This document shows positions 26,059 to 34,900 of a stretch of DNA of 64,000 bases, one piece after another. The stretch spans positions 806,001-870,000 of the forward strand of contig OZ007034.1 of NCBI GenBank assembly GCA_963931635.1, in the 5' to 3' direction. Origin of the DNA: Caccoplasma sp905210875. Its GTDB lineage: Bacteria; Bacteroidota; Bacteroidia; Bacteroidales; UBA11471. Both the position numbers and the translations under genes were made by a program. Every line of letters starts with the position of its first letter. Position 1 is the stretch's first letter. Under the pieces are notes generated by a model. It saw only the letters and a program-made list of their open reading frames with translations. It made no database searches and was not told where the DNA came from.

Positions 26059-26661
26059 TTACTCTATCTGCATGGTGCGCATCTGCTCGGGGGTTACGCC
26101 GTGCCTGCGCCCGTAGAGTTTCCAGTAATAGGTCGATGCCCAGCGGAAGAGTGTCCGACTCAACGGCATGGTGGCCTGCATCGACGCATACCGACCGCTG
26201 TCAATGGAGCGGGCGAGTCTCCCGATGGCTCTTGTGGCTACATACTTGAACGGGGTAGCAAGGATAGCCTCTCCGCTTCCCAGTCGCAACACCGAGCCCA
26301 TGCGGTAGCCGTTCTGCCGACAGAAGTATTGAAGCATCTTCACGGCGATGTCGTTCTGCCGGTATTCGAGAAAACCGCAGTTGATGAGCAGCGACACGAC
26401 GGGCTTGTGCCGGGGCGGATTCTCTTCGAGAGTTTTGAGAAAGTTGAGAAAGCCCACGGGCAGGGCATCGGCATAGAGCGGAACGACAAACAGCACGTCG
26501 GTAAAGTCGCTCATTTTCGATGCCAGCTCCCGATGGTTGTTTTTCGTTATGTGGGCATACTGGGTAGCCGACCGGCTATGTCGGACAAAAATTTCGGCGT
26601 AGCGTTTCGAGTTTGATTTCGGAGCGCGCGGACTTCCGTTCAATATGATTATTTTTCCCAT
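26059..26661 (-). CDS. flavodoxin-like NAD(P)H oxidoreductase
   Basis: A 200-residue protein. The N-terminus IIILNGSPRAPKSNSKRYAE is the FMN phosphate-binding loop of the flavodoxin_2/FMN-reductase superfamily; VLFVVPLYADALPVGFLNFLKTLEE matches the segment around the flavin ring. The C-terminal third (RLGSGEAI...YYWKLYGRRHGVTPEQM) is basic and not typical. It overlaps the upstream flavoprotein gene by 13 bases, so the two are translationally coupled and may act together in anaerobic electron transfer. The substrate is unknown. Confidence 0.78.
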   Translation of the reverse strand: MGKIIILNGSPRAPKSNSKRYAEIFVRHSRSATQYAHITKNNHRELASKMSDFTDVLFVVPLYADALPVGFLNFLKTLEENPPRHKPVVSLLINCGFLEYRQNDIAVKMLQYFCRQNGYRMGSVLRLGSGEAILATPFKYVATRAIGRLARSIDSGRYASMQATMPLSRTLFRWASTYYWKLYGRRHGVTPEQMRTMQIE

Positions 26662-27161
26662 GACCTTACGATGTTGGCAACTGTTTCGGACAGTGCGTGT
26701 TCAGAGACAAAAAGTATGCGGTAACTCTTGAAACTCATGTTGTGGGCATTCCGGGCCACCAGTTGTTGGAATATCTCTTTCTCTTCGGGGTGAATATCGC
26801 CGTAGGCGACAATCGTGGCCTCTTTGGGCACAACAGCCCGCTGCACATGGTGGGTCTCGCCGTGAACGATGCGAATAAAGGCCTGCTGCACGGGAATGGC
26901 CCGTTCGAGCATTGTTTTCATCACGGTGTCGTAACTGCCATACTTGACCCGACTCACATAGAGCAGCGTATCACTGGCAGCAATAAGGGGATAGACCCGG
27001 GTAGCGTCGTCGCGTATGACACAACGGCCCGGGGTGCGTGTCCAACAGCCGAAACAGCCCGTACAGTTGGCTATTTTCAGCGACGACAAGTCGACATACT
27101 TCACTTCGGCCGGGTCGGTTATGGTCACATCAAGGGGGCGGTCGCTCATAATCAGTTTCAT
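26649..27161 (-). CDS. flavodoxin/iron-sulfur flavoprotein family protein
   Basis: A 170-residue protein. SSLKIANCTGCFGCWTRTPGRCVIRDD is the Cys motif (CxxCxxC...C) of the iron-sulfur flavoprotein and NAD(P)H-dependent FMN reductase group, followed by SDTLLYVSRVKYGSYDTVMKTMLERAIP, the flavin-contact region. It lacks the usual N-terminal GSPR loop, which may be altered in MKLIMSDRPLDVTI. The ATG at 27161 is used; a GTG two codons earlier is in frame. It is the first gene of the pair. Upstream, 27162-27628 holds no gene and no clear promoter (a weak TATATTCG lies at 27344-27351). Confidence 0.75.
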   Translation of the reverse strand: MKLIMSDRPLDVTITDPAEVKYVDLSSLKIANCTGCFGCWTRTPGRCVIRDDATRVYPLIAASDTLLYVSRVKYGSYDTVMKTMLERAIPVQQAFIRIVHGETHHVQRAVVPKEATIVAYGDIHPEEKEIFQQLVARNAHNMSFKSYRILFVSEHALSETVANIVRSWEK

Positions 27162-27628
27162 AGGCACTATTTTTTACAGGCTGCGATTACTTTTGGCACC
27201 GGAGGGTTCCGATAGAACAAGGCCGAGGGCCGATTGTTCGGATGAAACGAGTGCATACAAGAGAGCGCGATTGTTTGCCGCCCTTTACAGAAAGCACTCT
27301 GTCTCAATAATAAAAAGTTTATCCAGCCGGGATTCCGGGTGCGAATATAGCGTTTTTCTCCGGCCGGACACCGTCGATACATTTTATTAAAAAACGACTT
27401 TTATTTTAAAGCTAAAAATCTCAAACAAAAACAAATAGCTGTTTCTGGAACAGCAGAGTATTACAACACCGTTTCTGCCAGACAAGGATTTTCAAAAGAG
27501 ACAGGGTAAAAAGCAAGACCGAACGATACAGACGCCATCTGCCCCACCCGCAGTGGAGGTCAAAGAGAGTTCCAGCCTTAAACATGAGCGTTCCGCTTTA
27601 AAAAGAGAGCGAATATTGAGAAAAAGCC

Positions 27629-27663
27629 GTCCCGTTTTTGTCCCGGCCGAAAAATCAAATACC
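27629..27663 (-). repeat. 35-bp conserved element after tRNA-Pro, copy 2
   Basis: Identical to 13339-13373 over 35 bases; lies 3' of the second minus-strand tRNA-Pro. Confidence 0.9.
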
Positions 27664-27701
27664 TCGCAGCCATCTGATTATCAGAATAGTTGCGAGGTAT
27701 T
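27658..27701 (-). terminator. terminator of tRNA-Pro(GGG)
   Basis: AATACCTCGCA (27658-27668) pairs with TGCGAGGTATT (27691-27701), then the T-rich tail. The six-base tip of the stem differs from copy 1 on both arms, preserving pairing. Confidence 0.7.
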
Positions 27702-27704
27702 GTG

Positions 27705-27779
27705 TCGGGGTGACTGGATTCGAACCAGCGACCACACGCCCCCCAGACGTGTACTCTAACCGGACTGAGCTACGCCCCG
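27705..27779 (-). tRNA. tRNA-Pro (anticodon GGG)
   Basis: A 75-nt cloverleaf: D arm GCTC/GAGT, anticodon stem CACGT/GCGTG with loop CTGGGGG, T loop TTCGAAT, discriminator A. The acceptor stem CGGGGCG/CACCCCG has a C-A mismatch at the sixth pair, where the other tRNA-Pro has T-A. Confidence 0.92.
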
Positions 27780-27793
27780 ATTGTTTGTGAGCG

Positions 27794-27801
27794 CAAAGGT
27801 A
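27794..27801 (-). promoter_or_regulatory. -7 box of tRNA-Pro(GGG)
   Basis: TACCTTTG on the minus strand with adjacent GCGC, as at the first tRNA-Pro. Confidence 0.6.
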
Positions 27802-27877
27802 AGGCTTTTATTTATACCTGCAAACAAATTGGCCGTTTTTTTGCGGAAAAATTTGTTCTTTACCCGCGTCACGAAAA

Positions 27878-28939
27878 TTAAATACCAAACATATCACGAT
27901 AAAGGTCAAGCGCAAGGGTGATTTCGTCACGGGTAGCCGTCTGGTTGATAACCACCTGGCCCACATCGGAAAGGAGGGTGAAGTTGATGGCATCGGAGGC
28001 GGCATTTTTCTTGTCGTGGGTCATGCGCTCGCACAGGTAGTCGTAGTCGTCGCAGGTGATGACAAACGTGCCGTAGTGCTCCCGCACATACGAGGCAAAG
28101 CGACGCAGCTTGTCGAGCGGGAAGCCGAGGCGACGGTGCGAGAGTATGAGTTCGCCCACAAGACCCCAGGCCACGGCATACCCGTGCTGCACGGGTTGGT
28201 GGCGGTGGTGCGAGAGGCTCTCAAAGGCATGGCCTATGGTATGTCCCAGGTTGAGCGACTTGCGGAGGCCTTTCTCGAAGGGGTCTTCTTCGACCACGCG
28301 GCGCTTCACGGCAATGGATTCTTCGAGGCGGGCCAGCATCTCGGGAGAGTCGGGCCGGGTGAGGTCGAGCGAGAAAAGGGGCTCATACACGGCAGGCGAA
28401 CTGATGAGTCCGTGTTTGAGCATCTCGGCAAATCCCGACAGAAGATGTTCGTGCGAAAGGCTGGCAAAAAAAGCGGTGGTTACCAGCACGGCTTCGGCCG
28501 GCGCAAAGGCTCCGATTTCATTTTTCAAGCCGTTGAAATTGATGCCGGTCTTTCCGCCCACGGCAGCATCGACGGCTCCCAGGAGTGTAGTGGGGAGGTT
28601 GAAATAGCGGATACCTCGCTTGAAGGTAGCGGCGGCAAATCCACCCAGGTCGGTAACCATGCCTCCTCCGAGGTTTACCATGACCGAACGGCGCGTGGCA
28701 TGACGGTCGCTCAGCGCCTGCCACACCGAGGCAAGCGATTGGAGGGTCTTGTGGGTATCGTCGGGTTCGATGCAGATAAGGTCGGCCGTGGCCAGTTTTG
28801 TGCTGGCCGACAGAAGCGGCAGGCAACTGCGCCGGGTATTTTCGTCGGTAAGGAGGAAGAGACGGTCGTAGGCATAGCCTTCGAGTACCTGGTCGAGCGT
28901 GGCCGAGATGTCGGCGGTAAAGAGGAGTTGCTGAGCCAT
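27878..28939 (-). CDS. aroB: 3-dehydroquinate synthase
   Basis: A 353-residue enzyme of the shikimate pathway that turns DAHP into 3-dehydroquinate using NAD and a divalent metal. Visible motifs are VNLGGGMVTDLGGFAAATFKRGI (NAD-binding), LPTTLLGAVDAAVGGKTGINFNGLKN (substrate lysines), SGFAEMLKHGLI, and LNLGHTIGHAFE with the metal-binding His residues. Length is normal. It lies 1 base after the HAD phosphatase gene, so the two form an operon. Other shikimate genes (aroQ, aroK) are elsewhere in the window. Confidence 0.95.
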   Translation of the reverse strand: MAQQLLFTADISATLDQVLEGYAYDRLFLLTDENTRRSCLPLLSASTKLATADLICIEPDDTHKTLQSLASVWQALSDRHATRRSVMVNLGGGMVTDLGGFAAATFKRGIRYFNLPTTLLGAVDAAVGGKTGINFNGLKNEIGAFAPAEAVLVTTAFFASLSHEHLLSGFAEMLKHGLISSPAVYEPLFSLDLTRPDSPEMLARLEESIAVKRRVVEEDPFEKGLRKSLNLGHTIGHAFESLSHHRHQPVQHGYAVAWGLVGELILSHRRLGFPLDKLRRFASYVREHYGTFVITCDDYDYLCERMTHDKKNAASDAINFTLLSDVGQVVINQTATRDEITLALDLYRDMFGI

Positions 28940-28940
28940 T

Positions 28941-29672
28941 TTATCGGGTTGTTAGTTGTGAACAGATGGTTTCGAAATCGCGAGCCAGCGACGCCATGTC
29001 GGGCAGCAAGAGGTTGGCACCGGCATCGAGCAACGCACTGTCGGGCAGCGGGCCCGTATTGACGGCAATGGTATAGACCTGTGCGGCAACACCCGCCTGC
29101 ACCCCCAACGGGGCATTCTCGACCACGATGGCCTGCCAGGGCTCTACACCGGCCTTTTTCAGTCCGATGAGGTAGGGCTCCGGGTTGGGCTTGCCACATT
29201 TTACGTCGAAGGCGGTAACCATTGTCTGCGGAGTAAAGATGCCGGGATAGTCGTGCGAGAGCTTGTCGAGCAGGGAGTGCTGCCCCGAGCCGGTTACCAG
29301 CACGGGGGTGATACCGCGGGCCTTGACCTGTTGCAGGAAATCGAGTGCGCCGGGCATGAGCGGTGCCGCACCGCAGGCGACAAAAAGTTGGCTTTTGAGG
29401 TTATATATGCGCTGCTTCTCCTCCTCATCGGCATCACGGCCATAGGCCCGGTTGAAAATCAAATCGATGGTCGAGGCACCGGTGCGTCCCTCATAGAGAA
29501 AGAATTCTTCGCGGGTACAGGGTATACCAAGCGAAGAGATGGCCTTGTACCAGGCCTCGGCATGGAAAGGCATGGAGTCGTAGAGCACACCATCCATGTC
29601 GATGAGTACGGCTTTGAGGTCGATAGCGGGAAAGCCGTTTTTCTGTAAATAAGCGTTTACTGATTCGTTCAT
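28941..29672 (-). CDS. HAD-superfamily phosphatase (beta-phosphoglucomutase-like)
   Basis: A 243-residue hydrolase. Motif I is IDMDGVLYDSMPFH (nucleophile Asp plus acid Asp), motif II TGSGQHSLLD, and motif III/IV GKPNPEPYLIGLKKAG and VVENAPLGVQAG. The helical cap between (residues about 35-95) places it in subfamily IA with beta-phosphoglucomutase and similar sugar phosphatases. The start at 29672 is chosen because the -7 box at 29692-29699 lies downstream of the alternative Met at 29702. First gene of an operon with aroB; the substrate is unknown. Confidence 0.88.
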   Translation of the reverse strand: MNESVNAYLQKNGFPAIDLKAVLIDMDGVLYDSMPFHAEAWYKAISSLGIPCTREEFFLYEGRTGASTIDLIFNRAYGRDADEEEKQRIYNLKSQLFVACGAAPLMPGALDFLQQVKARGITPVLVTGSGQHSLLDKLSHDYPGIFTPQTMVTAFDVKCGKPNPEPYLIGLKKAGVEPWQAIVVENAPLGVQAGVAAQVYTIAVNTGPLPDSALLDAGANLLLPDMASLARDFETICSQLTTR

Positions 29673-29691
29673 AAACAGGGGAAATACCTCA

Positions 29692-29699
29692 CAAAGGTA
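29692..29699 (-). promoter_or_regulatory. -7 box of the HAD-aroB operon
   Basis: TACCTTTG on the minus strand, 19 bases before the ATG. Confidence 0.55.
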
Positions 29700-29753
29700 C
29701 AAAGATTTTGGCTGCCGATGAGAAATACGATGCGAAAAAGAGATTTTTTTACG

Positions 29754-29761
29754 TACATTTG
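29754..29761 (+). promoter_or_regulatory. -7 box of priA
   Basis: TACATTTG, giving a leader of about 65 bases. Confidence 0.5.
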
Positions 29762-29832
29762 CAGGTAGCTATTTTTTCATTTTCCAGAATAGAAACCCGC
29801 ACACTCACGGTACCCGACACTGCCCAAGACAC

Positions 29833-32307
29833 ATGCCCCGATTTGCCGACGTCATACTGCCACTGCCGCTCGACGGCCACTTTACCTACCGCATACCCGA
29901 GGCGTGGCAGGAGAGTCTCGTCATCGGCAGCCGTGTCATCGTACCCTTCGGGCGCAAACGTTTCTACACCGCCATCGTAGCCGCCCTGCACAACATCGAG
30001 CCGCAAGGCTACGAAATCAAGGAGCTCTCGACCCTGCTCGACAGTGCACCGGTCCTGCGCCGGCCGCAGCTGCGTTTCTGGAAATGGATTGCCGACTATT
30101 ACCTCTGCTCGGTGGGCGACGTCTTCAAGGCGGCCGTACCGTCGGGACTGAAAATCGAGAGCGAGACCCAGATTGCCTGCAACGACGATTTCATCGAAGA
30201 TACTGACTCTCCGCTTAAAGAGCGGGAGGCCGTTCTGCTCGACACCCTGCGGCAGAACGCCAAGATGAGCATACAGGAGCTCGAAAAGGCTAGCGGCCTG
30301 CGCCATATCCTGCCCACCGTGCGCACGCTCATGGAGCAGAATGCCGTCGTCGTCTCGGAAGAGTTGCAGACCAAATATCGCCCCCGCACCGAGAGCTACA
30401 TACGACTCTCGCACATCGCCCCCGGTGAGAACGAGAAACTGCGCACCCTCTTCGACGAACTCAAAAACGCCAAGAAACAGCTGCGCCTGCTGATGGGCTA
30501 TCTCGAACTCTCAGGCTTCATGCAGCGGGGATCTACACGCGAAGTCTCGCGGAAAGAGCTGCTCGAACGCACGGAGGTATCGCCCCAGATACTCGGTGCG
30601 CTCACGGCCAAAGGCATCTTCGAGATCTATGCCAAAGAGTCGAGCCGCCTCTCGTGCGACCCGCTGCACACTGAGCCCCCCTACCCGCTCTCGGCCATAC
30701 AGCAGAAGGCCTACGATGCCATCGTCGAAGGGTTTGCCACCAAAGACACCATACTCCTGCACGGTGTTACGTCGAGCGGAAAGACCGAAATCTATATCCA
30801 CCTCATCGATGCCGTGCTGAAACGGGGACGACAAGTTCTCTACCTCGTGCCCGAAATTGCACTCACCACCCAGCTCACCACCCGGCTGCAACGGGTCTTC
30901 GGCAACAAGCTGGCCATCTATCATTCCAAATTTACCGACAACGAACGGGTGGAGATATGGAACAACCTGCTGCACGATAGCGGCCTGCAAATCGTTCTCG
31001 GCGTGCGCTCCTCGGTGTTCCTGCCCTTTCGCGACCTGGGTCTTGTCATTGTCGACGAAGAACACGAAGGCAGCTACAAGCAGCAGGAGCCGGCACCCCG
31101 CTATCACGCCCGCAACGCCGCCATCGTACTGGCTTCGATGCACGGAGCCAAAACGTTGCTGGGCTCGGCCACACCGGCCATCGAGAGCTATTTCAACGCC
31201 CGCAGCGGCAAATACGGACTGGTAGAACTTCTCACCCGACACGAGGAGATCGACCTGCCACGCATTCTCCCCATCGACATGGGCGACCTGCGCCGCAAAC
31301 GCCGGGTGCCCTACGACAGCAACCTCTCTCCGCAACTGAAAGAGGCCTGCGAAGAGGCCCTCAACAACGGCGAGCAGGCGATACTGTTCCAGAACCGCCG
31401 GGGCTTTGCTCCCATGGTGGAGTGCCGCCTATGCGCCTGGACTCCCCGCTGCACCCGCTGCGACGTGAGCCTCACCTACCACAAGCTGACCAACCGCCTC
31501 GTGTGCCACTACTGCGGCTACGAGCAGGAGGTGCCCACCCGCTGCCCGGCCTGCGGCGAGGCCTCCATTGCCATACACGGCTTCGGCACCGAGCGCATCG
31601 AGGAGGAGGTTGCCCGCACGTTTCCGGGACGGACCATCTCCCGCATGGACCTCGACACCACCCGCAGCCGCAAAGCCTACGAGCAGATTATCTCCGACTT
31701 CGAACAGCAGAAGAGTCAGATACTCATCGGCACACAGATGATTACCAAGGGGCTCGACTTCGCCCATGTGAGCATCGTGGGCATACTCAGCGCCGACACG
31801 CTGCTCAACTACCCCGATTTCAGAGCCCACGAGCGGGCGTTCCAGATGATGGAGCAGGTGGCCGGCCGCGCCGGCCGAAAAAACCGGCAGGGAAGCGTCA
31901 TACTGCAAACGGCGCAACCGCAGCACCCGGTCATCGCCCAGGTCATGCGGCACGACTACGCGGCGATGTACGCCACTCAGATTGCCGAGCGGCAGCAGTT
32001 CAACTATCCGCCCTTCACCCGCCTCATCTACATATACCTCAAACACCGCGACGAGGCGACACTCGACACAGCGGCCCGCGACTTTGCCCGGCGGCTCTAC
32101 CCCGTTTTCGGGCAACGGCTCTCCGACCCGCACACGCCGCCCGTAGGGCGCATACAATTGCTCTACATTCGCCGCATCATGCTCAAAATAGAGCACACGG
32201 CCTCCATCACCAAGGTAAGGGAGATTCTCAGACAGGTACACGACGCCGTGATGGCCGATACCCGTTTCAGAGGGCTCACCGTCTACTACGACGTCGACCC
32301 GTTATAA
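29833..32307 (+). CDS. priA: primosomal replication-restart helicase PriA
   Basis: An 824-residue helicase that reloads the replisome at stalled forks. The N-terminal 3'-DNA-binding domain begins MPRFADVILPLPLDGHFTYRIP; helicase motifs are Walker A HGVTSSGKTEIY (near residue 310), DEEH in VIVDEEHEGSYKQ, and LLGSATPAIESY. The zinc module has eight Cys in CRLCAWTPRCTRC...CHYCGYEQEVPTRCPAC. GTQMITKGLDF and QVAGRAGR complete helicase motifs V and VI. It converges with the flippase gene, leaving 7 bases between stops. Confidence 0.96.
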   Translation: MPRFADVILPLPLDGHFTYRIPEAWQESLVIGSRVIVPFGRKRFYTAIVAALHNIEPQGYEIKELSTLLDSAPVLRRPQLRFWKWIADYYLCSVGDVFKAAVPSGLKIESETQIACNDDFIEDTDSPLKEREAVLLDTLRQNAKMSIQELEKASGLRHILPTVRTLMEQNAVVVSEELQTKYRPRTESYIRLSHIAPGENEKLRTLFDELKNAKKQLRLLMGYLELSGFMQRGSTREVSRKELLERTEVSPQILGALTAKGIFEIYAKESSRLSCDPLHTEPPYPLSAIQQKAYDAIVEGFATKDTILLHGVTSSGKTEIYIHLIDAVLKRGRQVLYLVPEIALTTQLTTRLQRVFGNKLAIYHSKFTDNERVEIWNNLLHDSGLQIVLGVRSSVFLPFRDLGLVIVDEEHEGSYKQQEPAPRYHARNAAIVLASMHGAKTLLGSATPAIESYFNARSGKYGLVELLTRHEEIDLPRILPIDMGDLRRKRRVPYDSNLSPQLKEACEEALNNGEQAILFQNRRGFAPMVECRLCAWTPRCTRCDVSLTYHKLTNRLVCHYCGYEQEVPTRCPACGEASIAIHGFGTERIEEEVARTFPGRTISRMDLDTTRSRKAYEQIISDFEQQKSQILIGTQMITKGLDFAHVSIVGILSADTLLNYPDFRAHERAFQMMEQVAGRAGRKNRQGSVILQTAQPQHPVIAQVMRHDYAAMYATQIAERQQFNYPPFTRLIYIYLKHRDEATLDTAARDFARRLYPVFGQRLSDPHTPPVGRIQLLYIRRIMLKIEHTASITKVREILRQVHDAVMADTRFRGLTVYYDVDPL

Positions 32308-32314
32308 GAGAGCG

Positions 32315-33811
32315 TTACCGCCGGAAAAACCGGCCCACGAAAGGCAACTCGGCCAGCGGCAAATCTTTTTTCACCGCATAGACGACAAAGAGGGCCAGCA
32401 GCACCGTGCGGAAGGCCAACAACGCTCCCGTGTGTGCAATGGGCACATACATCGCCGCCGCATAAAGCACCGCCGCCAGCAACAGATAACGGAACGCCGC
32501 CCCCCACTTATAGGGCACCGGATAGTATTTGCGCCCCACGGCATACGAGGCCACCATCATCGACAGGTAACAGAAAAAGGCTGCCCACGCACAGGCCATG
32601 TAACCGTAGCGGGGAACGAAGAGAATATTGATGAGCAGGGTAACCGCCAGCCCGAAGAGCGAGAAAATCGTGCCCCAGTAGGTGCGGTCGGTCAATTTAT
32701 ACCACAAGGAAAGATTAAAGAAGATGCCGAAGAAGAGTTCGCCCGCCATCACGACAGGCACCACGGCCAGTCCCGAGAAATAGCGCGGCGAGATGAAATA
32801 CTTCAACACCGGAAGATAGAACATCACTCCCAGAAAAATCAGCAGCCCGAAGATGATGAAATAGTGCATGGCATCGACATAGGCCTTCTGGCTCTCTTCG
32901 CCCCGGCTGCGACTCTTGGCAAAGACAAACGGTTCGTAGGCAAAACGGAAAGCCTGAATGAACATGACCATGACGATGGCAATCTTGTAGTTGGCACCAT
33001 ACACCCCCAGTTCGGCCATGGCCCGGTCGGGGTCGGCCACCAACCAGGGATAGATGAGTTTGTCGATGGTCTGGTTCATAATCCCGGCCAACCCCATAAT
33101 CAGAAGCGGGAAAGAATAGACAATCATGCGCCGCCATATCTCGGCGTCGAAACGGTAACGCACCCCGGCCACTTCGGGGAAGAGCACCACCAGCGTCACG
33201 GCCGAGGCCACAAGATTGGAGAGGAAGATGTATCCCACCCCGAAGTCGGGCCGGTAAAACCAGGAAATCCACGTGGGGTGACTCTGATGCAAGAGCGGAC
33301 ACAAGACGATAAAGAAGAGGTTCAACCCGATATTGAGAAATATCGACAAGAGCTTGATGCCCGCAAAACGGAGCGGACGCTGCTTATAGCGCAGATAGGC
33401 AAACGGCAGCGAAGTAAAGGCATCGATGGCCAGAGTCACGGCCAGCATCATGACATAACGGGGGTCGCCCGAGGTGCCAAGTACCGACGAGATGGGGTCG
33501 AGAAAAATCCACACCGCCAGCAGGAAAGCCACCGACGAGACAGCCAGCGAGATGAGCCCCGTGGTATAGACCCGCATGGGATCGCTGTATTTCTCGTGAT
33601 TGGCAAACCTGAAAAAGCCGGTCTCCATGCCATAGGTGAGAATGATGAGCAACAGCGCCACCAGCGAATAGAGGTAGGTAACCACTCCATACTCGGCCTG
33701 CGTGAATACATGGGTGTAAAGCGGCACCAGGCACCAGTTGAGAAAACGCCCCACGATACTGCTCATGCCATAGACGGCGGTATCCTTGGCCAAACTTTTT
33801 ATTCCGGACAT
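32315..33811 (-). CDS. oligosaccharide flippase family (Wzx/MOP) membrane protein
   Basis: A 498-residue polytopic inner-membrane protein with about 14 hydrophobic helices. The N-terminus (SLAKDTAVYGMSSIVGRFLNWCLVPLYTHVFTQAEYGVV) is typical of the polysaccharide-synthesis branch of the MOP exporter superfamily, which moves lipid-linked glycans across the membrane. The C-terminal region has the usual tight helical pairs. It is the last gene of the minus-strand envelope operon, 57 bases after ruvB. Whether it serves O-antigen, capsule or another glycan is not known. Confidence 0.88.
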   Translation of the reverse strand: MSGIKSLAKDTAVYGMSSIVGRFLNWCLVPLYTHVFTQAEYGVVTYLYSLVALLLIILTYGMETGFFRFANHEKYSDPMRVYTTGLISLAVSSVAFLLAVWIFLDPISSVLGTSGDPRYVMMLAVTLAIDAFTSLPFAYLRYKQRPLRFAGIKLLSIFLNIGLNLFFIVLCPLLHQSHPTWISWFYRPDFGVGYIFLSNLVASAVTLVVLFPEVAGVRYRFDAEIWRRMIVYSFPLLIMGLAGIMNQTIDKLIYPWLVADPDRAMAELGVYGANYKIAIVMVMFIQAFRFAYEPFVFAKSRSRGEESQKAYVDAMHYFIIFGLLIFLGVMFYLPVLKYFISPRYFSGLAVVPVVMAGELFFGIFFNLSLWYKLTDRTYWGTIFSLFGLAVTLLINILFVPRYGYMACAWAAFFCYLSMMVASYAVGRKYYPVPYKWGAAFRYLLLAAVLYAAAMYVPIAHTGALLAFRTVLLALFVVYAVKKDLPLAELPFVGRFFRR

Positions 33812-33868
33812 CTTTGTTCTCTGTTTTTATCCTTACGACTCGTCGGCGCATACCACGCCATATCACTA

Positions 33869-34882
33869 TCAGAAAAGAAAACCTTGGTCGATGCGGCTGC
33901 GCCCCAGGTGGGTATAAGCCAGCTCGGTAACCTCACGTCCTCGCGGGGTGCGTTTGATAAATCCCTCCTTGATGAGGTAAGGCTCATACACCTCTTCGAG
34001 CGTACCGGGGTCTTCGCCCAGCGCGGTCGCAATGGTGGTGAGGCCCACGGGGCCGCCCTTGAACTTGTCGATAATCGTCATCAATATCTTATTGTCGATT
34101 TCGTCGAGGCCATACTGGTCGATGTTGAGAGCTTCGAGCGCCATGCGGGCTATCGCTATGGTAATGCGGCCGCTGCCCTTGACCTGCGCAAAGTCGCGCA
34201 CCCGTCGCAACAGGGCGTTGGCAATACGGGGTGTGCCGCGGCTGCGCATGGCTATCTCCACGGCCGCCTCGGTCGTGCAGGGCACCTGCAAGATGGCTGC
34301 CGAACGCTGCACGATGTGGCTCAGTATCGTGTGGTCGTAATATTCCAAATGGCAGTTGATGCCGAACCGCGCCCGCAACGGACTGGTGAGCAGGCCGCTG
34401 CGCGTGGTGGCCCCCACGAGGGTGAAGGGGTTGAGGTCGAGCTGTATCGACCGTGCACTGGGGCCCTTGTCTATCATGATGTCGATGCGAAAATCTTCCA
34501 TGGCAGAGTAGAGGTACTCCTCCACCACGGGACTAAGGCGGTGTATCTCGTCGATGAAAAGCACGTCGTTGGGTTCTAGCGAGGTCAGTATGCCGGCTAG
34601 GTCGCCCGGCTTGTCGAGTACAGGACCCGAGGTTATCTTGAAGCCCACCCCCAACTCGTTGGCGATGATGTTGGAGAGCGTCGTCTTGCCCAGGCCGGGA
34701 GGTCCGTGCAGCAGCACATGGTCGAGCGACTCGCCGCGCATCTTGGCCGCCGAGACAAAGACACGCAGGTTTTCGATAATCTTCTCCTGCCCGCTGAAAT
34801 CTTCAAAAGCCAGGGGGCGGAGGGCCTTTTCAAACTCCTGCTCCTTGTCGTAGCGCTGTTTTCTTATGTCAAAATCTTCCAT
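33869..34882 (-). CDS. ruvB: Holliday junction branch-migration ATPase RuvB
   Basis: A 337-residue AAA+ motor that drives branch migration with RuvA. Walker A is HGPPGLGKTTLSNIIA, Walker B VLFIDEIHRLSP, sensor I VGATTRSGLLTSPLRARFGI and the C-terminal winged helix ends with GFIKRTPRGREVTELAYTHLG. Full length. It is placed inside an envelope-gene operon, 18 bases after the kinase-like gene; ruvA and ruvC are not in the window. Confidence 0.97.
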   Translation of the reverse strand: MEDFDIRKQRYDKEQEFEKALRPLAFEDFSGQEKIIENLRVFVSAAKMRGESLDHVLLHGPPGLGKTTLSNIIANELGVGFKITSGPVLDKPGDLAGILTSLEPNDVLFIDEIHRLSPVVEEYLYSAMEDFRIDIMIDKGPSARSIQLDLNPFTLVGATTRSGLLTSPLRARFGINCHLEYYDHTILSHIVQRSAAILQVPCTTEAAVEIAMRSRGTPRIANALLRRVRDFAQVKGSGRITIAIARMALEALNIDQYGLDEIDNKILMTIIDKFKGGPVGLTTIATALGEDPGTLEEVYEPYLIKEGFIKRTPRGREVTELAYTHLGRSRIDQGFLF

Positions 34883-34900
34883 GATGTATTCCTCATTTTT

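Noticed and set aside
32432..34579. 715-codon plus-strand frame across the flippase and ruvB genes
   Set aside because: Spans two genes on the other strand and reads as His/Gly-rich low-complexity sequence typical of antisense GC-rich frames.
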